Positions 16,472 to 26,177 of a DNA stretch of 34,970 bases are shown here, piece by piece. Every line of letters starts with the position of its first letter. The stretch's first letter is position 1. The DNA lies in the NCBI GenBank assembly GCA_041398965.1, contig JAWKTT010000045.1, positions 1 to 34,970 of the forward strand, given 5' to 3'. The notes under the pieces are model-generated. The model searched no databases, was not told the origin of the DNA, and saw only the letters and a program-made list of their open reading frames with translations. This DNA is from JAWKTT01 sp041398965. GTDB lineage: Bacteria > Planctomycetota > Planctomycetia > Planctomycetales > Planctomycetaceae. The position numbers and the translations under genes are program-made.

Positions 16472-17908
16472 TTAGTGAGCCGGGGGCGGGCTGTTTTGAT
16501 ACGCACGGTTGCGGAAGAGGAACTCGATGATGTTCCCTTCGTGAGGCTGCATCCAGTGCAACTGGTTCGTCTTGACGAGGCCGACGTTCAGGCGGTCGAT
16601 GTTCGTGGCATCGATGAGTTGTCGGGTCCACGCTTCATCTTTCGTGAGACAGCTTCCGACAAGGGTCGGGCCGATCCGTTTGATCATCTCCTTCTGTGGA
16701 CACTCGACGACCGCTGCGAACGGGAACATGTATTCGGTGTTCGCATGGAAGGGATCGGGACTGGTGCAGTGAACGATTGTCGGACGTAAGTAGTCACAAC
16801 GTTCGTGCTGCACGAGACGGTCCCCATTGCGGTACTTCGCGGTGACCTCTGTCACCCCCGGTTCCTTCAGTTTTTCTTCGATCTGAGCATTCACAGCCTC
16901 GGCCACGCCGGGAGTGGTGAACGCGGCGAGACCGGCGTTCGGGTCGGTCATGGGGAGCGGGGCGACGGGCCCGATCCGCTTCGCGATGGCGTCGGCAATC
17001 GCTTCCGTATGTCGACTCGCCCAGATGCCCGATGCCGAGATGCAGCTTCGTCCGCCGTTGGCATAAATCGAGTCGACAAGGATGTCGAGATGTTGTTCCC
17101 AGTCGTCGACCATGTCATCGCCGATGAGCACCTTTGAGAAGCCGGGCCCGTGAGCCTGAACTTTCGGATCGCCGTGATAACGTTCGACAGTCGCTGCACC
17201 GCCAAAGATCATCGTCCGATTGCACGCTTCAAGCACCGCGGGGCCGCAATCGTGACCGCCGGGATAGATGCACATCGCCTCGCGAGGAATGCCCGCATGG
17301 GCGAATGCTTCATAGACCCGGTACGGTGTCCAAGGTTCTGACGACCCCGGCTTGAGCACGAGTCCGATCTGTAGCGGAATCACCGGCATCCACAAGGTGT
17401 GCACGCCGGGAGAGTTCGACGGCAAAACGAGTCCCATGACGTCGGTCGTCGCCTGATACGACACCATCACCCCCCGCGACTCCATCCCGTATCCCTTCGA
17501 CAGGATGTCAAACGGGAGACCCCGCGTGAGGGCTTCGAGCACCTCTTTCATGTGCTTCAGAACATAAGCGTTCTTCCGCATGTTCCCGGCACACATATGT
17601 TCGGGCATGCCGGTCGTGGCCGATTGAATCCGACAGAAGTCTGCGGGGGACTGCATCCCGTTCCCGAGCGGGAGATCGGCTGTCAGAAAGAGTTCTGCCG
17701 CCTTCGCTGCCATCTCGCAGAGTTGTTCGATTGAGAACTGCCGCAGGATTTCGCGGGCTTTGGACGCTTTCCGCATGTCCATCTTGATGAGTCCGCCGTT
17801 CGCCTGATGGACGAGAGCTAACTCTTCGCCCGTCTCGAAGTGGACCACAGGCTGCTTGTCGACAGACTCGTACGGTTTACCCCAGCGAATCACAGGAATT
17901 TCGAGCAT
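16472..17908 (-). CDS. Aldehyde dehydrogenase superfamily protein
   Basis: The 478-aa product has the ALDH fold. The oxyanion/cofactor segment is LVLPSNSPGVHTLWMPVIP (about 160-178), with the Asn of the usual PWNFP kept. KPGSSEPWTP (Lys187) is at the NAD-binding site, and catalytic Cys289 is in NGGRSCISAS. The usual general-base Glu of the E-L-G-G motif is missing; the aligned stretch reads QAHGPGFSKV. Loss of this Glu is known in CoA-acylating ALDHs, so an acyl-CoA-forming or reducing reaction is possible, but the substrate is unknown. The frame is open to 18001; the ATG at 17908 is preferred because homologous ALDH sequence starts there. The gene stands alone. Confidence 0.88.
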   Translation of the reverse strand: MLEIPVIRWGKPYESVDKQPVVHFETGEELALVHQANGGLIKMDMRKASKAREILRQFSIEQLCEMAAKAAELFLTADLPLGNGMQSPADFCRIQSATTGMPEHMCAGNMRKNAYVLKHMKEVLEALTRGLPFDILSKGYGMESRGVMVSYQATTDVMGLVLPSNSPGVHTLWMPVIPLQIGLVLKPGSSEPWTPYRVYEAFAHAGIPREAMCIYPGGHDCGPAVLEACNRTMIFGGAATVERYHGDPKVQAHGPGFSKVLIGDDMVDDWEQHLDILVDSIYANGGRSCISASGIWASRHTEAIADAIAKRIGPVAPLPMTDPNAGLAAFTTPGVAEAVNAQIEEKLKEPGVTEVTAKYRNGDRLVQHERCDYLRPTIVHCTSPDPFHANTEYMFPFAAVVECPQKEMIKRIGPTLVGSCLTKDEAWTRQLIDATNIDRLNVGLVKTNQLHWMQPHEGNIIEFLFRNRAYQNSPPPAH

Positions 17909-18206
17909 CGTGATGTTCTCTTCGGCAGTAAGGCAAATAGGAAGGGAATGGTAGGCGACCAGCTCCCGTGAGCAAGTGCCGGAATGACACTCCAGCGTCA
18001 CAGGATATGCAACGGTCGCAATTCGGTGTACCCATCCACGTTCGTCATCTCAGAAACCTTGGCAACTTTCAATCGATGCTGGTCTATGGGTTTCCCATTC
18101 GCTAATCTGCTCACGCTGTCACACGGGCCATCATCACCATACGAAGAACGCCCGCCATCCTCTGATTGATTGCGGGTGACCACATCCCTGACGGAGTCAC
18201 CGACCG

Positions 18207-21200
18207 ATGTCGTTCCCTGCACCACGATTCTTTGCTCCATCGACTTGGACGATTCTCGGTCGCTCGCGGCCAGTCTCTTGTGGAATGATGCTGATGGCTG
18301 GGTTATTACTGGCCAGCCTCTCTCCCCGCCCCTCGATGGGGGACGATGAACGGAAGGTGTTCGAGACCCCCAAACTGGCCGAAGCGAGTCCCGACTTCGC
18401 ACTCCAGGGGGAATACGTCGGCGAGAACTCCGCCCTCCAGGTGATTGCACTCGGAGCAGGCAAGTTTCAGGTCGTCATCCTCAAGGGAGGACTCCCCGGA
18501 GCGGGCTGGGATGGGGGAGAGAAGACGGAAGTTGAAGAGGACGCAGCCGGTCTGAAGGAGATGCTTGCGTCGTTGAACATGAAGAAAGTTCATCGCGCGA
18601 GCAAAACGCTCGGTGCCAAGCCTCCCAAGGGGGCGGTCGTCCTGTTCGACGGGACTCCCGAGTCGGTCAAGCAGCACTGGAAAGAGGGAGCCAAGATTGA
18701 TGCCGACTCACTACTGGTGCAAGGTTGTACCAGCGTCGATCTGTTCCAGGACTGCACGGTTCACATCGAATTCCGAACCCCCTTCATGCCTTATGCACGT
18801 GGGCAAGGTCGAGGGAACAGCGGGATTTACTATCAGGGTCGCTACGAGACGCAAATGCTCGACTCGTTCGGCCTTGCCGGAAAAAACAACGAGACCGGCG
18901 GCATCTATACCATCCGCGATCCCGACCTCAACATGTGCTTCCCACCGCTCTCGTGGCAAACGTACGATGCCGACTACACAGCGGCCCGCTTTGATGAGGA
19001 CGGAAAGAAGATTGCCGACGCCCGTCTGACGGTCCGGCTCAACGGGGTCATCGTGCAGAACGATGTCCCGCTCCCCCACACGACAACAGCCGCTCCACTG
19101 AAGGAAGGCCCCGAGCCGGGACCGATCTATTTGCAGGACCATGGGAATCAGGTGCGCTATCAGAACATCTGGGTGCTGCCTCGTGATGCCGATCGTGAAG
19201 CGGTCCGTCCGATCATCCCCGGCTTTGAACGCTTTCACGCTCAGACCGGCGGAAACCTGCTGGAAGGGGGACGTCTCCTCGCGGGCGAACTCGCTTGTAC
19301 GAAGTGTCATCAGGCCGGGGAAGAACTTGCCCAGGAATTGCTGGTGAAAGAGCCCCCCGTGTTGACGGAAGTCGGCGGACGTGTGCATGCCGATTGGATT
19401 CAGCGCTTCCTGAACGATCCGCACGGCGTCAAGCCGGGGTCAACGATGCCCAACATGCTCGCAAGTCTCCCCGATGCCGAACGAGCCGCAGCAGCGACGG
19501 CGATCACAAACTTCCTCGCATCGACCGGAAAACTGGCCGAAGCGATGCCCGACCCCAAGTCGGCTCAGAAGGGGGCGAACCTGTTCCACTCCGTCGGCTG
19601 CGTGCAGTGTCATGCCCCGCGCGATGGTCGAACCGTTCCCGCTGGATCGTCTGTACCCCTCGGCGAAGTCGGAAAGAAGTACAGCATCCCCTCGCTTTCC
19701 GAGTTCCTGAAGAACCCACACAAAGTCCGCAGTTCGGGCCGCATGCCCGCGTGGCCCCTCAAGGATGACGAACTCCGCGACATCGCCACGTATCTCGTTG
19801 GCGAAGTGACACTCAAGCCCCTCAACCCGAATTTGAAGTACACCGTCTACCACGGCGACTGGACCGAACTCCCCAACTTTGACGAACTCAAAGCTGTTAA
19901 AACGGGCGAGTCAGCCGGTTTCGACCTCCGTCATGCCGGTCGAGGCAACGCCTTCGCCATGAGGTTCGATGGCTTCCTCCCGATCGAAAAAGAAGGAAAG
20001 TACACCTTCCACATCGGCTCGGACGATGGCAGTCGACTGCTGATTGGCGGCAAAGAAGTCGTCAAGAATGACGGCATTCATCCCCACGGATTCTCGTCTG
20101 GCAGCGTCACTTTGACGGCGGGAGTCCACGAGTTGCGAGTCGAGTACTTTGAAGGAGCAGGCGAAGAATCGCTCGAACTCCAGATCGAAGGGCCAAGGTT
20201 CCCCAGACAGGATGCTGCACGACTCATGCGGATGACAGCCGAACCCGTTGTCGAGCAACCGGTCGTGGTCGACCCGAACAAGTTCGTCTACGACCCCTCG
20301 CAGGTGGAAATCGGTCGCAAGCTTTTCACGTCGATTGGCTGTGCCTCTTGTCACGAGTTGAAGGTCGGGAACGAACGTCTTGCATCGACCCTGACAGCCA
20401 AGCCACTCGCCGACTGCAACCTCGACCTCGGTTGCCTCTCGACGACTCCCACTCCCGAACCGGGACAGGGAACCGACACGAAGACCCTGTATCCCCAGTA
20501 CGATTTGTCGCCAACTCAAACAGAAGCGTTGTCGCTGCTGCTGTCGACTCCCGCTGCCAACCGGGCCACCGCAGTTGTCGATCCCGCGAAGACATCCATC
20601 GAACGGACGATGACCTCGTTCAACTGTTACGCCTGCCACACCCGTGGGGGAATCGGCGGAGCGACCACCGCACGCAACGAGTTGTTCCTCTCCAACATCC
20701 CCGAAATGGGTGATGAAGGGCGCGTTCCTCCTCCACTCGATGGCGTCGGCGACAAACTTGAAGAAGCATTCCTCAAGCACCTGTTCGACAACGGCGGCGA
20801 AGACCGTCCCTACATGCAGACCAAAATGCCAAAGTTCGGCAACGGACGAGTCGGGCACCTCGCCGCCGACTTCGCCAAACTCGATCTCCGGGACGAAGCC
20901 ACGTTAGCCACCTTCCACGAACCGGAATATCGCGTGAAGTCCAACGGTCGCCAGTTGGTCGGCGACAAGGGGCTCGCCTGTATTAAGTGTCACACCTTCG
21001 GGAACCATAAGGCAACTGGGATTCAGGCGATCAACCTGCACTCGATGACCCGTCGTCTCCGGGAAGATTGGTTCCTGCGCTATCTCTACGACCCCGCCAC
21101 CTATCGACCCGGCACACGCATGCCGACCGGATTCCCCAATGGACAAGCCGCCATCCGAGACGTCTACGCAGGAGACCCCAACCAACAGATCTCGGCCCTG

Positions 21201-21923
21201 TGGATTTACCTCAAAGATGCCGGGAAAGCCGGTATCCCCGATGGTCTGATCGCCGAGATGATCGAACTGAAGCCCGAAGGGGAACCAATCATCTACCGCA
21301 ACTTTATCGACGGCCTCAGTCCGCGCGGCATTGCCGTCGGATACCCCGAACGGGCCCATCTCGCCTGGGATGCCAACGACCTGTGCCTCAAGATGATCTG
21401 GCACGGTCGCTTCATCGACGCCAGTAAGCACTGGGTCGGTCGCGGTCCAGGAAATCAGACCCCACTGGGCGATCACGTCATGCGATTTGAAGAGACCGTC
21501 CCTGTCGCCGTGCTGGCCAACCCCGACGACGCCTGGCCGACGACTCCCCCCAAAGAGCGTGGCTACCGCTTTAAAGGGTACGCGCTCGACAGCCTGAAAC
21601 GCCCCACATTCCAATACCAGGCCCCCGGCTACACTGTCACCGACTTCCCCGAGCCCATCCCCGGCGAAGACTACGGCTCGTTCCGTCGAACCCTCACCAT
21701 CGACACCCCAGAACCAGTCGCCGGCCTTACCGTCCGACTGGCCCGAGCAAGCAAGATCGAAGACCTCGGCAACAACAAGTACAAACTCAACGACAGCCTG
21801 ACCCTCTCGTTCCCCAACCAACCCACCCCAGTCATCCGCGACTCCGCCGGCCAAAAAGAACTCCTCCTCCCCCTCAAATCAATGAAGGGAACACAAACTG
21901 TCACCATCGAAATGTCCTGGTAA
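18207..21923 (+). CDS. Large secreted multihaem protein with DUF1080 and PA14 domains
   Basis: The 1,238-aa product is exported: a hydrophobic segment spans about 27-40, and ATG 18285 is an alternative start. Order of domains: a DUF1080 (3-keto-disaccharide hydrolase / concanavalin-like) domain at about 135-330; cytochrome c modules with CTKCH (Cys364) and CVQCH (Cys465); a PA14 domain at about 540-675 (KYTFHIGSDDGSRLLIGGKE); then CASCH (712), CYACH (807) and CIKCH (925). A strand-rich C-terminal domain of about 250 residues follows. The five CXXCH motifs predict five covalently bound haems. DUF1080 and PA14 point to carbohydrate binding or cleavage, so the protein may couple sugar oxidation to electron transfer in the periplasm (inference). 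Such fusions are a planctomycete hallmark. It is monocistronic. Confidence 0.93.
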   Translation: MSFPAPRFFAPSTWTILGRSRPVSCGMMLMAGLLLASLSPRPSMGDDERKVFETPKLAEASPDFALQGEYVGENSALQVIALGAGKFQVVILKGGLPGAGWDGGEKTEVEEDAAGLKEMLASLNMKKVHRASKTLGAKPPKGAVVLFDGTPESVKQHWKEGAKIDADSLLVQGCTSVDLFQDCTVHIEFRTPFMPYARGQGRGNSGIYYQGRYETQMLDSFGLAGKNNETGGIYTIRDPDLNMCFPPLSWQTYDADYTAARFDEDGKKIADARLTVRLNGVIVQNDVPLPHTTTAAPLKEGPEPGPIYLQDHGNQVRYQNIWVLPRDADREAVRPIIPGFERFHAQTGGNLLEGGRLLAGELACTKCHQAGEELAQELLVKEPPVLTEVGGRVHADWIQRFLNDPHGVKPGSTMPNMLASLPDAERAAAATAITNFLASTGKLAEAMPDPKSAQKGANLFHSVGCVQCHAPRDGRTVPAGSSVPLGEVGKKYSIPSLSEFLKNPHKVRSSGRMPAWPLKDDELRDIATYLVGEVTLKPLNPNLKYTVYHGDWTELPNFDELKAVKTGESAGFDLRHAGRGNAFAMRFDGFLPIEKEGKYTFHIGSDDGSRLLIGGKEVVKNDGIHPHGFSSGSVTLTAGVHELRVEYFEGAGEESLELQIEGPRFPRQDAARLMRMTAEPVVEQPVVVDPNKFVYDPSQVEIGRKLFTSIGCASCHELKVGNERLASTLTAKPLADCNLDLGCLSTTPTPEPGQGTDTKTLYPQYDLSPTQTEALSLLLSTPAANRATAVVDPAKTSIERTMTSFNCYACHTRGGIGGATTARNELFLSNIPEMGDEGRVPPPLDGVGDKLEEAFLKHLFDNGGEDRPYMQTKMPKFGNGRVGHLAADFAKLDLRDEATLATFHEPEYRVKSNGRQLVGDKGLACIKCHTFGNHKATGIQAINLHSMTRRLREDWFLRYLYDPATYRPGTRMPTGFPNGQAAIRDVYAGDPNQQISALWIYLKDAGKAGIPDGLIAEMIELKPEGEPIIYRNFIDGLSPRGIAVGYPERAHLAWDANDLCLKMIWHGRFIDASKHWVGRGPGNQTPLGDHVMRFEETVPVAVLANPDDAWPTTPPKERGYRFKGYALDSLKRPTFQYQAPGYTVTDFPEPIPGEDYGSFRRTLTIDTPEPVAGLTVRLARASKIEDLGNNKYKLNDSLTLSFPNQPTPVIRDSAGQKELLLPLKSMKGTQTVTIEMSW

Positions 21924-22343
21924 TAAACTCCCCCCCCTCCATAAAAAGTGCCCCAGCCAATAGAACGCCCGCGCCACCCAGTTGGCAAGTTCGCTCAGTT
22001 GAAATAGGTCACGCTGTGCCTGACGCGAGTTCAAGTGGGCGTTCAAGGTATTGGTCGACGCTTACTTTGACAGATCGATCGTACATTTGTTGAGTCAACC
22101 ACCGGCGAAGGGTTTGTGGTGTTGGTCGTCAGGCACAGCCTGGCCTACCTGACTATGGGCCATCTGTCTTACTACGTTGCTGAATGGCTGTGTCTCTGTG
22201 ATGTATTGTGTTGTGTCCCTACCAAAACGACGCAATCGTCTGACGATTTGTCAGACGATTGCGGGTTGGTAGTTGAAGTGATTAGGTAATTGTTCCGAAT
22301 TGTTGCCGACTCGGTGATCTGTCTTCCCGGCACTTTGGCTCAC
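21924..22343. other. Intergenic region between convergent genes
   Basis: No gene is supported in 420 bases. An 11-bp inverted pair, CTGTGCCTGAC (22014-22024) and GTCAGGCACAG (22128-22138), encloses about 100 nt. The hairpin listed separately at 22232 is the only terminator-like structure seen. Confidence 0.45.
22232..22262 (-). terminator. Hairpin terminator of the Gly-rich protein gene
   Basis: A perfect 13-bp stem (GCAATCGTCTGAC with its reverse complement) closes a 5-nt loop. On the minus strand it is followed, after four bases, by TTTT. It lies about 80 nt past the stop of the Gly-rich protein gene. The T-run is short and offset, so termination may be weak. Confidence 0.55.
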
Positions 22344-23171
22344 TTAGGGAGCGGGTGGGGCGGGGGCTTCTTCGATGCGGGTGGCGGTTGTGGCCAGAGG
22401 GCGGACGCCGAGTTGCTGCATCAGGTCGATGACCATGTTGTCGACGGTGTCGATCTTGTCCGAGAGGCCCGAGTTGCCGAAGGATCGGACGTCGCGACGG
22501 GTCCAACCTCGAACAGAGAGCCGGACGTCTTGAACAATCTGGTCCATCTCTCGCAGTCGTTGAGCCACGGCGACCGAGTCGCCCCGATAATCGTTCGCTT
22601 GCATCGCCTTCGTGGTTTGCACCAGAGCGAAGGTCAACCGATAAGTATCGGCCCAACCCGCGTTGTGTTGATAGTTGTAGTACATATCCAGGCCGAGTTG
22701 GTTTGCCGCGGGGTACAACTGATCGATGATGAGATCGGCCTGACTGACTCGCTGCGTGGTGATTGTGCCGCTTAGGATCGTGCTGGGCAGTGACGACACG
22801 ACCCGAACAGGCTGCGAGACAACGACCGGCGTCGAGGTCGTGTAGCTGACGCGACTTGGGTAGAACCCATTGTTGTAGTAGCCGCTATTGTAGTATCCGT
22901 TGTTGTAGCATCCGGTGTTGTAGTTGTTCCAACCATTGTTCCAGTAGTTGTTCCAACCTCCACCCCAGTTGCCGCCACCCCAGTTCCCTCCACCCCAGTT
23001 GCCTCCACCATGATTGCCACCCCCATGGTATCCTCCCCCGTGGTTACTGCTGCCACCACCATGGTTACCTCCACCTCCGCCTCCTCCGCCACCACGTTGG
23101 GCGAAGGCGGCATCGGAACCGACCGAGACCATTAACACGGCTGTCATTAAGACTGTTGCGAACTTGACCAT
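22344..23171 (-). CDS. Secreted Gly/Asn/Tyr-rich repeat protein, 275 aa
   Basis: A signal peptide (cleavage likely after AFA, residue 24) precedes about 80 residues of low complexity. These comprise a Gly9 run, HGGG units, three tandem NWGGG units (15-bp DNA repeats), then Tyr/Asn-rich YNNGYYN units. Residues about 110-275 are ordered and mostly helical, starting near the Val/Ser-rich VSQPVRVVSS and including QADLIIDQLYPAANQLGLD. The tail is Pro-rich. The ATG at 23171 follows TAAGGAG at ideal spacing. Such Gly/Tyr/Asn-rich stretches often self-associate or act as flexible surface linkers, so a cell-envelope role is likely. No enzymatic motif is seen. Confidence 0.87.
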   Translation of the reverse strand: MVKFATVLMTAVLMVSVGSDAAFAQRGGGGGGGGGNHGGGSSNHGGGYHGGGNHGGGNWGGGNWGGGNWGGGWNNYWNNGWNNYNTGCYNNGYYNSGYYNNGFYPSRVSYTTSTPVVVSQPVRVVSSLPSTILSGTITTQRVSQADLIIDQLYPAANQLGLDMYYNYQHNAGWADTYRLTFALVQTTKAMQANDYRGDSVAVAQRLREMDQIVQDVRLSVRGWTRRDVRSFGNSGLSDKIDTVDNMVIDLMQQLGVRPLATTATRIEEAPAPPAP

Positions 23172-23706
23172 GACTTGAACTCCTTACTTTTCCAGATGAG
23201 GGGGAGGCCAACGTCCCACGGCGTTGACTCCAGTTGCCGCGATAAACCTCTGCCGGGCGTTGTGTTGACCCACTGGGCCTGAGCAGTTTGTGAGGTTGTT
23301 CGTTGCGACAAAAGAACAATGCACGCTCCGTGCCATTCGCCCGAATGTCGGCCCCGAGGCCCCCCGAAACCGCCACATCACCCGTCGATTTGCACCACGC
23401 GAAGTCCCGACATCGATCAACAGGAACCTGCGAAAACAGTCGCAATCCAGCAACATTTCCCGCTCAGCAAGAGTTTCTCTCGAAAGCTCGTCACCACATC
23501 TCGGGGTGATTCCTAACAGAGTCTACATGGAGGCTAACTTCTCCGGTCCTCCCGATGGCAATGTCGTCAACTCCACCACATGTGCCGTCATCCTGATGTC
23601 GTTCTCGAAGCACAGACGACGTCAACGCAGGTGACTCTCCGAGGTTCCCCACGATGCAATCGCGGAGCTTTGAAGCCCCGGACCCCTGAATCCACGCTCC
23701 ACTCAC
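23172..23706. other. Intergenic region, no recognised feature
   Basis: These 535 bases separate two minus-strand genes. Open frames on both strands are Arg/Pro/Ser-rich shadows without start signals. No strong hairpin, repeat or promoter was identified, although the upstream part must hold the promoter of the Gly-rich protein gene. Confidence 0.4.
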
Positions 23707-24432
23707 TCAAGCAATAAACGCCGCGATCAATCCGGACACGACGATTCCATCGAAGCTCCCCGCACCGCCGATCGAGAGGATGCCGTTCTTGATTCGGGTC
23801 ATTTCGTGGAGTCGCAGGATGTCGGCTCCAATCAGAGGCCCGGCAATCGCAGCGACGAAGGCGGCAGAAGGTCGCAGGACGGGGTCTCGAATCAGCAGGA
23901 GCGATAAGCCGACGGCGACGAGGGGGGAGAGAAACATCGGCATCAGAATCCCGACGCTCGGGACCGGGCGAGCGGCTCGGTAGCAAAGGACCACGTTCAC
24001 CACGCTGATGATCCCGCATAGCAGCAACACCCGCAAACTCGATGTCGCCAAGAATACGATTTGCCACAACCCTACCAGCACCGGCACCACACAGCCCCCA
24101 AGGTTCACCGCGATGACGACGTTCGACTGCACATGATGAAATCGGGGTTTCGTTTGCCCCAGATGTTTTAAGTCAATCGACCGGTCGGGGGTTAATTCGT
24201 CCTGTTGATGTCGATAAACGGGGATGTTAATCAGCGAACCGATGAATGTCGCCACCACGGCAATCGTCGCGACGAAGGGGTACAAATGCAGTCGAGCCAA
24301 CGCTTCCTGCATCGCTCCCACAACGACATACGGGAGCAGACAAATCAGGAACCCCGCCACCGCCATCGCCAAACACCCCACCTGCGGCGACCTCCAATTC
24401 CAGCGGAGCGGCGATTGTTCCGGTTGACTCAC
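23707..24432 (-). CDS. DUF1614 integral membrane protein
   Basis: The 241-aa product is a polytopic membrane protein with about six to seven hydrophobic segments. It matches the DUF1614 pattern: VIAVNLGGCVVPVLVGLWQ in the middle, VPSVGILMPMFLSPLVAVGL, AAIAGPLIGADILRL, and the C-terminal IGGAGSFDGIVVSGLIAAF. The function of this family is not known. The start codon is GTG with AAGGA about 9 nt upstream. No operon partner is evident. The divergent neighbour encodes a methionine-pathway enzyme, but no link is implied. Confidence 0.88.
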   Translation of the reverse strand: MSQPEQSPLRWNWRSPQVGCLAMAVAGFLICLLPYVVVGAMQEALARLHLYPFVATIAVVATFIGSLINIPVYRHQQDELTPDRSIDLKHLGQTKPRFHHVQSNVVIAVNLGGCVVPVLVGLWQIVFLATSSLRVLLLCGIISVVNVVLCYRAARPVPSVGILMPMFLSPLVAVGLSLLLIRDPVLRPSAAFVAAIAGPLIGADILRLHEMTRIKNGILSIGGAGSFDGIVVSGLIAAFIA

Positions 24433-24568
24433 AGCGGTTTCCTTGGGGGAATTTGGTCGGTGACGGGGCGGGGGGTGACACTACCAGAATGACATCCCCG
24501 CTGCTGGGGTCAAGGGGCAGCGAACGGAACCTTGACCCATTCGAGTCGATTGTCGTCAGTCAGGCCGA

Positions 24569-24596
24569 TTGTCCCCCGTAAGAAGGATGCTACACT
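24569..24596 (+). promoter_or_regulatory. Candidate promoter for the trans-sulfuration gene
   Basis: TTGTCC (4 of 6), 16-nt spacer, TACACT (4 of 6), about 80 nt upstream of the ATG. It is a weak match. A small GGGGAA/TTCCCC palindrome follows in the leader. No SAM riboswitch was recognised. Confidence 0.3.
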
Positions 24597-24674
24597 GCGA
24601 ACGGGCGAAAACCGGGGGAAGGTTCCCCTTCGTTCCGCAGTTTTTCAGCGATCTCTCTTCAGGAGCGGCAGGCG

Positions 24675-25814
24675 ATGCAGTTTGAAACCCGATGTGTCCA
24701 TACGGGCGTGAACAAAGATTCCGCTTTCCTTAGCGTCACCACGCCGATTTATACCTCTTCTACCTTTGCGTGGGACGACCTGAAAACCAATCGAGGATTC
24801 GACTACACCCGCAGTGGTAACCCCACTCGCAAGGCTCTCGAAGAAAACATCGCCGCCCTCGAAGGGGGCATCGACTGCAAGGCAACGAGCACCGGCATGT
24901 CCGCCATCACGACAGCCATGTTCCTGTTTCAGCCGGGCGATCACATCATCGCCGGGCACGACATCTACGGCGGGACCTATCGCCTCTTCGCCGATGTCCT
25001 GACCAAACAGGGATACAAATTCTCGTTCGTCGACATGGGGAACCCCGAGGCGGTCCGGCAGGCGATGACACCCGAGACCAAAGGGGTGTGGCTGGAGACC
25101 CCCAGTAACCCGTTGCTCAACATTGTCGATATTGCCGCAATCACCGCGATTGCCCGCGAACACAACTGCACGTCGATTGCCGACAACACGTTCCTGTCAC
25201 CCTACTTGCAACGTCCATTCGAGCATGGCGTCGATGTTGTCGTCCACTCGACGACGAAGTATCTCAATGGTCACTCCGATATTGTCGGCGGTGCTGTGGT
25301 AACTCGCGATTCCGAACGGGCCGAGCGAATTGCATACATCGTCAACGCCTTAGGTCTCGCCTGTTCTCCGTTTGATGCCTGGCTGGTGCTCCGCGGAATT
25401 AAGACGCTCGGGCCGCGGATGGAAGCCCATCAACGGGGAGCACAAGCCCTCGCCGAAATGTTGCAGTCTCACGCTGCCGTCGATCGAGTTTACTACCCCG
25501 GCCTCCCCACGCACCCCGGTCATGAATTGGCTCGCCGTCAACAACACGGCTTCGGGGCGATGCTCAGTTTCGATCTCAAGGGAACTCGAGCCGACGTCGA
25601 AAAGTTTTTCAGTCGGTTGAAGCTGTTCACCCTGGCGGAGTCGCTCGGCGGTGTCGAGTCACTGGTCGAATATCCGGAGTCGATGTCCCACGCCTCAATG
25701 ACCCTCGCCGCCCGTCGAGCAGCCGGAATCTCAGAGCAAACGATTCGCGTCTCCGTCGGAATAGAACACCCCACCGATCTCATTGCCGACATGCAACAAG
25801 CCCTGGAAGCCTAA
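24675..25814 (+). CDS. metB: Cystathionine gamma-synthase/lyase-type PLP enzyme
   Basis: A member of the Cys/Met-metabolism PLP family (fold type I), cytoplasmic. The 379-aa length is typical. Seen: TRCVHTG at the N-terminus; YTRSGNPTR, contributing Tyr/Arg phosphate contacts; GMSAI; ETPSNP; DNTFLSPYLQRP; the PLP Lys195 in STTKYLNGHSD; and SLGGVESL plus the RVSVGIEH substrate-carboxylate Arg near the C-terminus. Gamma-synthase (cystathionine from an O-acylhomoserine plus Cys) and gamma-lyase (Cys, 2-oxobutanoate and ammonia from cystathionine) cannot be separated on these motifs, so the symbol is provisional. The ATG follows AGGAG at a longish spacing. The gene stands alone. Confidence 0.9.
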   Translation: MQFETRCVHTGVNKDSAFLSVTTPIYTSSTFAWDDLKTNRGFDYTRSGNPTRKALEENIAALEGGIDCKATSTGMSAITTAMFLFQPGDHIIAGHDIYGGTYRLFADVLTKQGYKFSFVDMGNPEAVRQAMTPETKGVWLETPSNPLLNIVDIAAITAIAREHNCTSIADNTFLSPYLQRPFEHGVDVVVHSTTKYLNGHSDIVGGAVVTRDSERAERIAYIVNALGLACSPFDAWLVLRGIKTLGPRMEAHQRGAQALAEMLQSHAAVDRVYYPGLPTHPGHELARRQQHGFGAMLSFDLKGTRADVEKFFSRLKLFTLAESLGGVESLVEYPESMSHASMTLAARRAAGISEQTIRVSVGIEHPTDLIADMQQALEA

Positions 25815-26177
25815 CAGCCCGTTGCAAAACGACCGTGGGGCAGATTTTCCAATCTGACAAGAGCATCCTGTACGCCCTTTTGCCGAGACATCAAACGGCA
25901 CCCCGTCAGGCAGGCAAACCTGTCCCACGTTTTTCAACAGGGGGCGATACAATCTTACCACCGGCATCATGTGGCTCTCGTGGCGGTTTGATCGGTGAGA
26001 ATCGGGGTTGCTTTTTTCTGGGGGGATGGCGTAAGAATGGGGTGTTGATCGTTCTGTGGTTCGGTTCTTGGACTGCTGCGGTCAATCTCCTCAAGTCTTG
26101 CCGTTTCGCTTGTTTCCCCAAACTTCCAATCCGTGCGGATCGTCGGCCGTTGGTCTGCGTTCTCGGGAGGATGTCTC
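25815..26177. other. Intergenic region with a small hairpin
   Basis: No gene is supported in 363 bases. A short perfect hairpin, CAGATT-TTCC-AATCTG (25841-25856), lies just past the metB-type gene but has no T-run. The following GC-rich stretch resembles degraded intergenic repeat. Confidence 0.4.

Noticed and set aside
20904..21854. A 316-codon minus-strand frame antisense to the multihaem protein gene
   Set aside because: The sense strand has clear domains and haem motifs; the antisense frame has none.
22900..23090. Regular repeats that could suggest a CRISPR array
   Set aside because: These are in-frame 15-bp and similar coding repeats (NWGGG, HGGG) with no unique spacers.
22856..23167. 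A plus-strand Ser/Cys/His-rich frame resembling a metal-binding protein
   Set aside because: It is the complement of the Gly/Asn/Tyr repeat region of the secreted protein and only reflects that repeat.
24433..24674. A SAM riboswitch upstream of the trans-sulfuration gene
   Set aside because: Too short a leader after the candidate promoter and no conserved SAM-I or SAM-II core seen.
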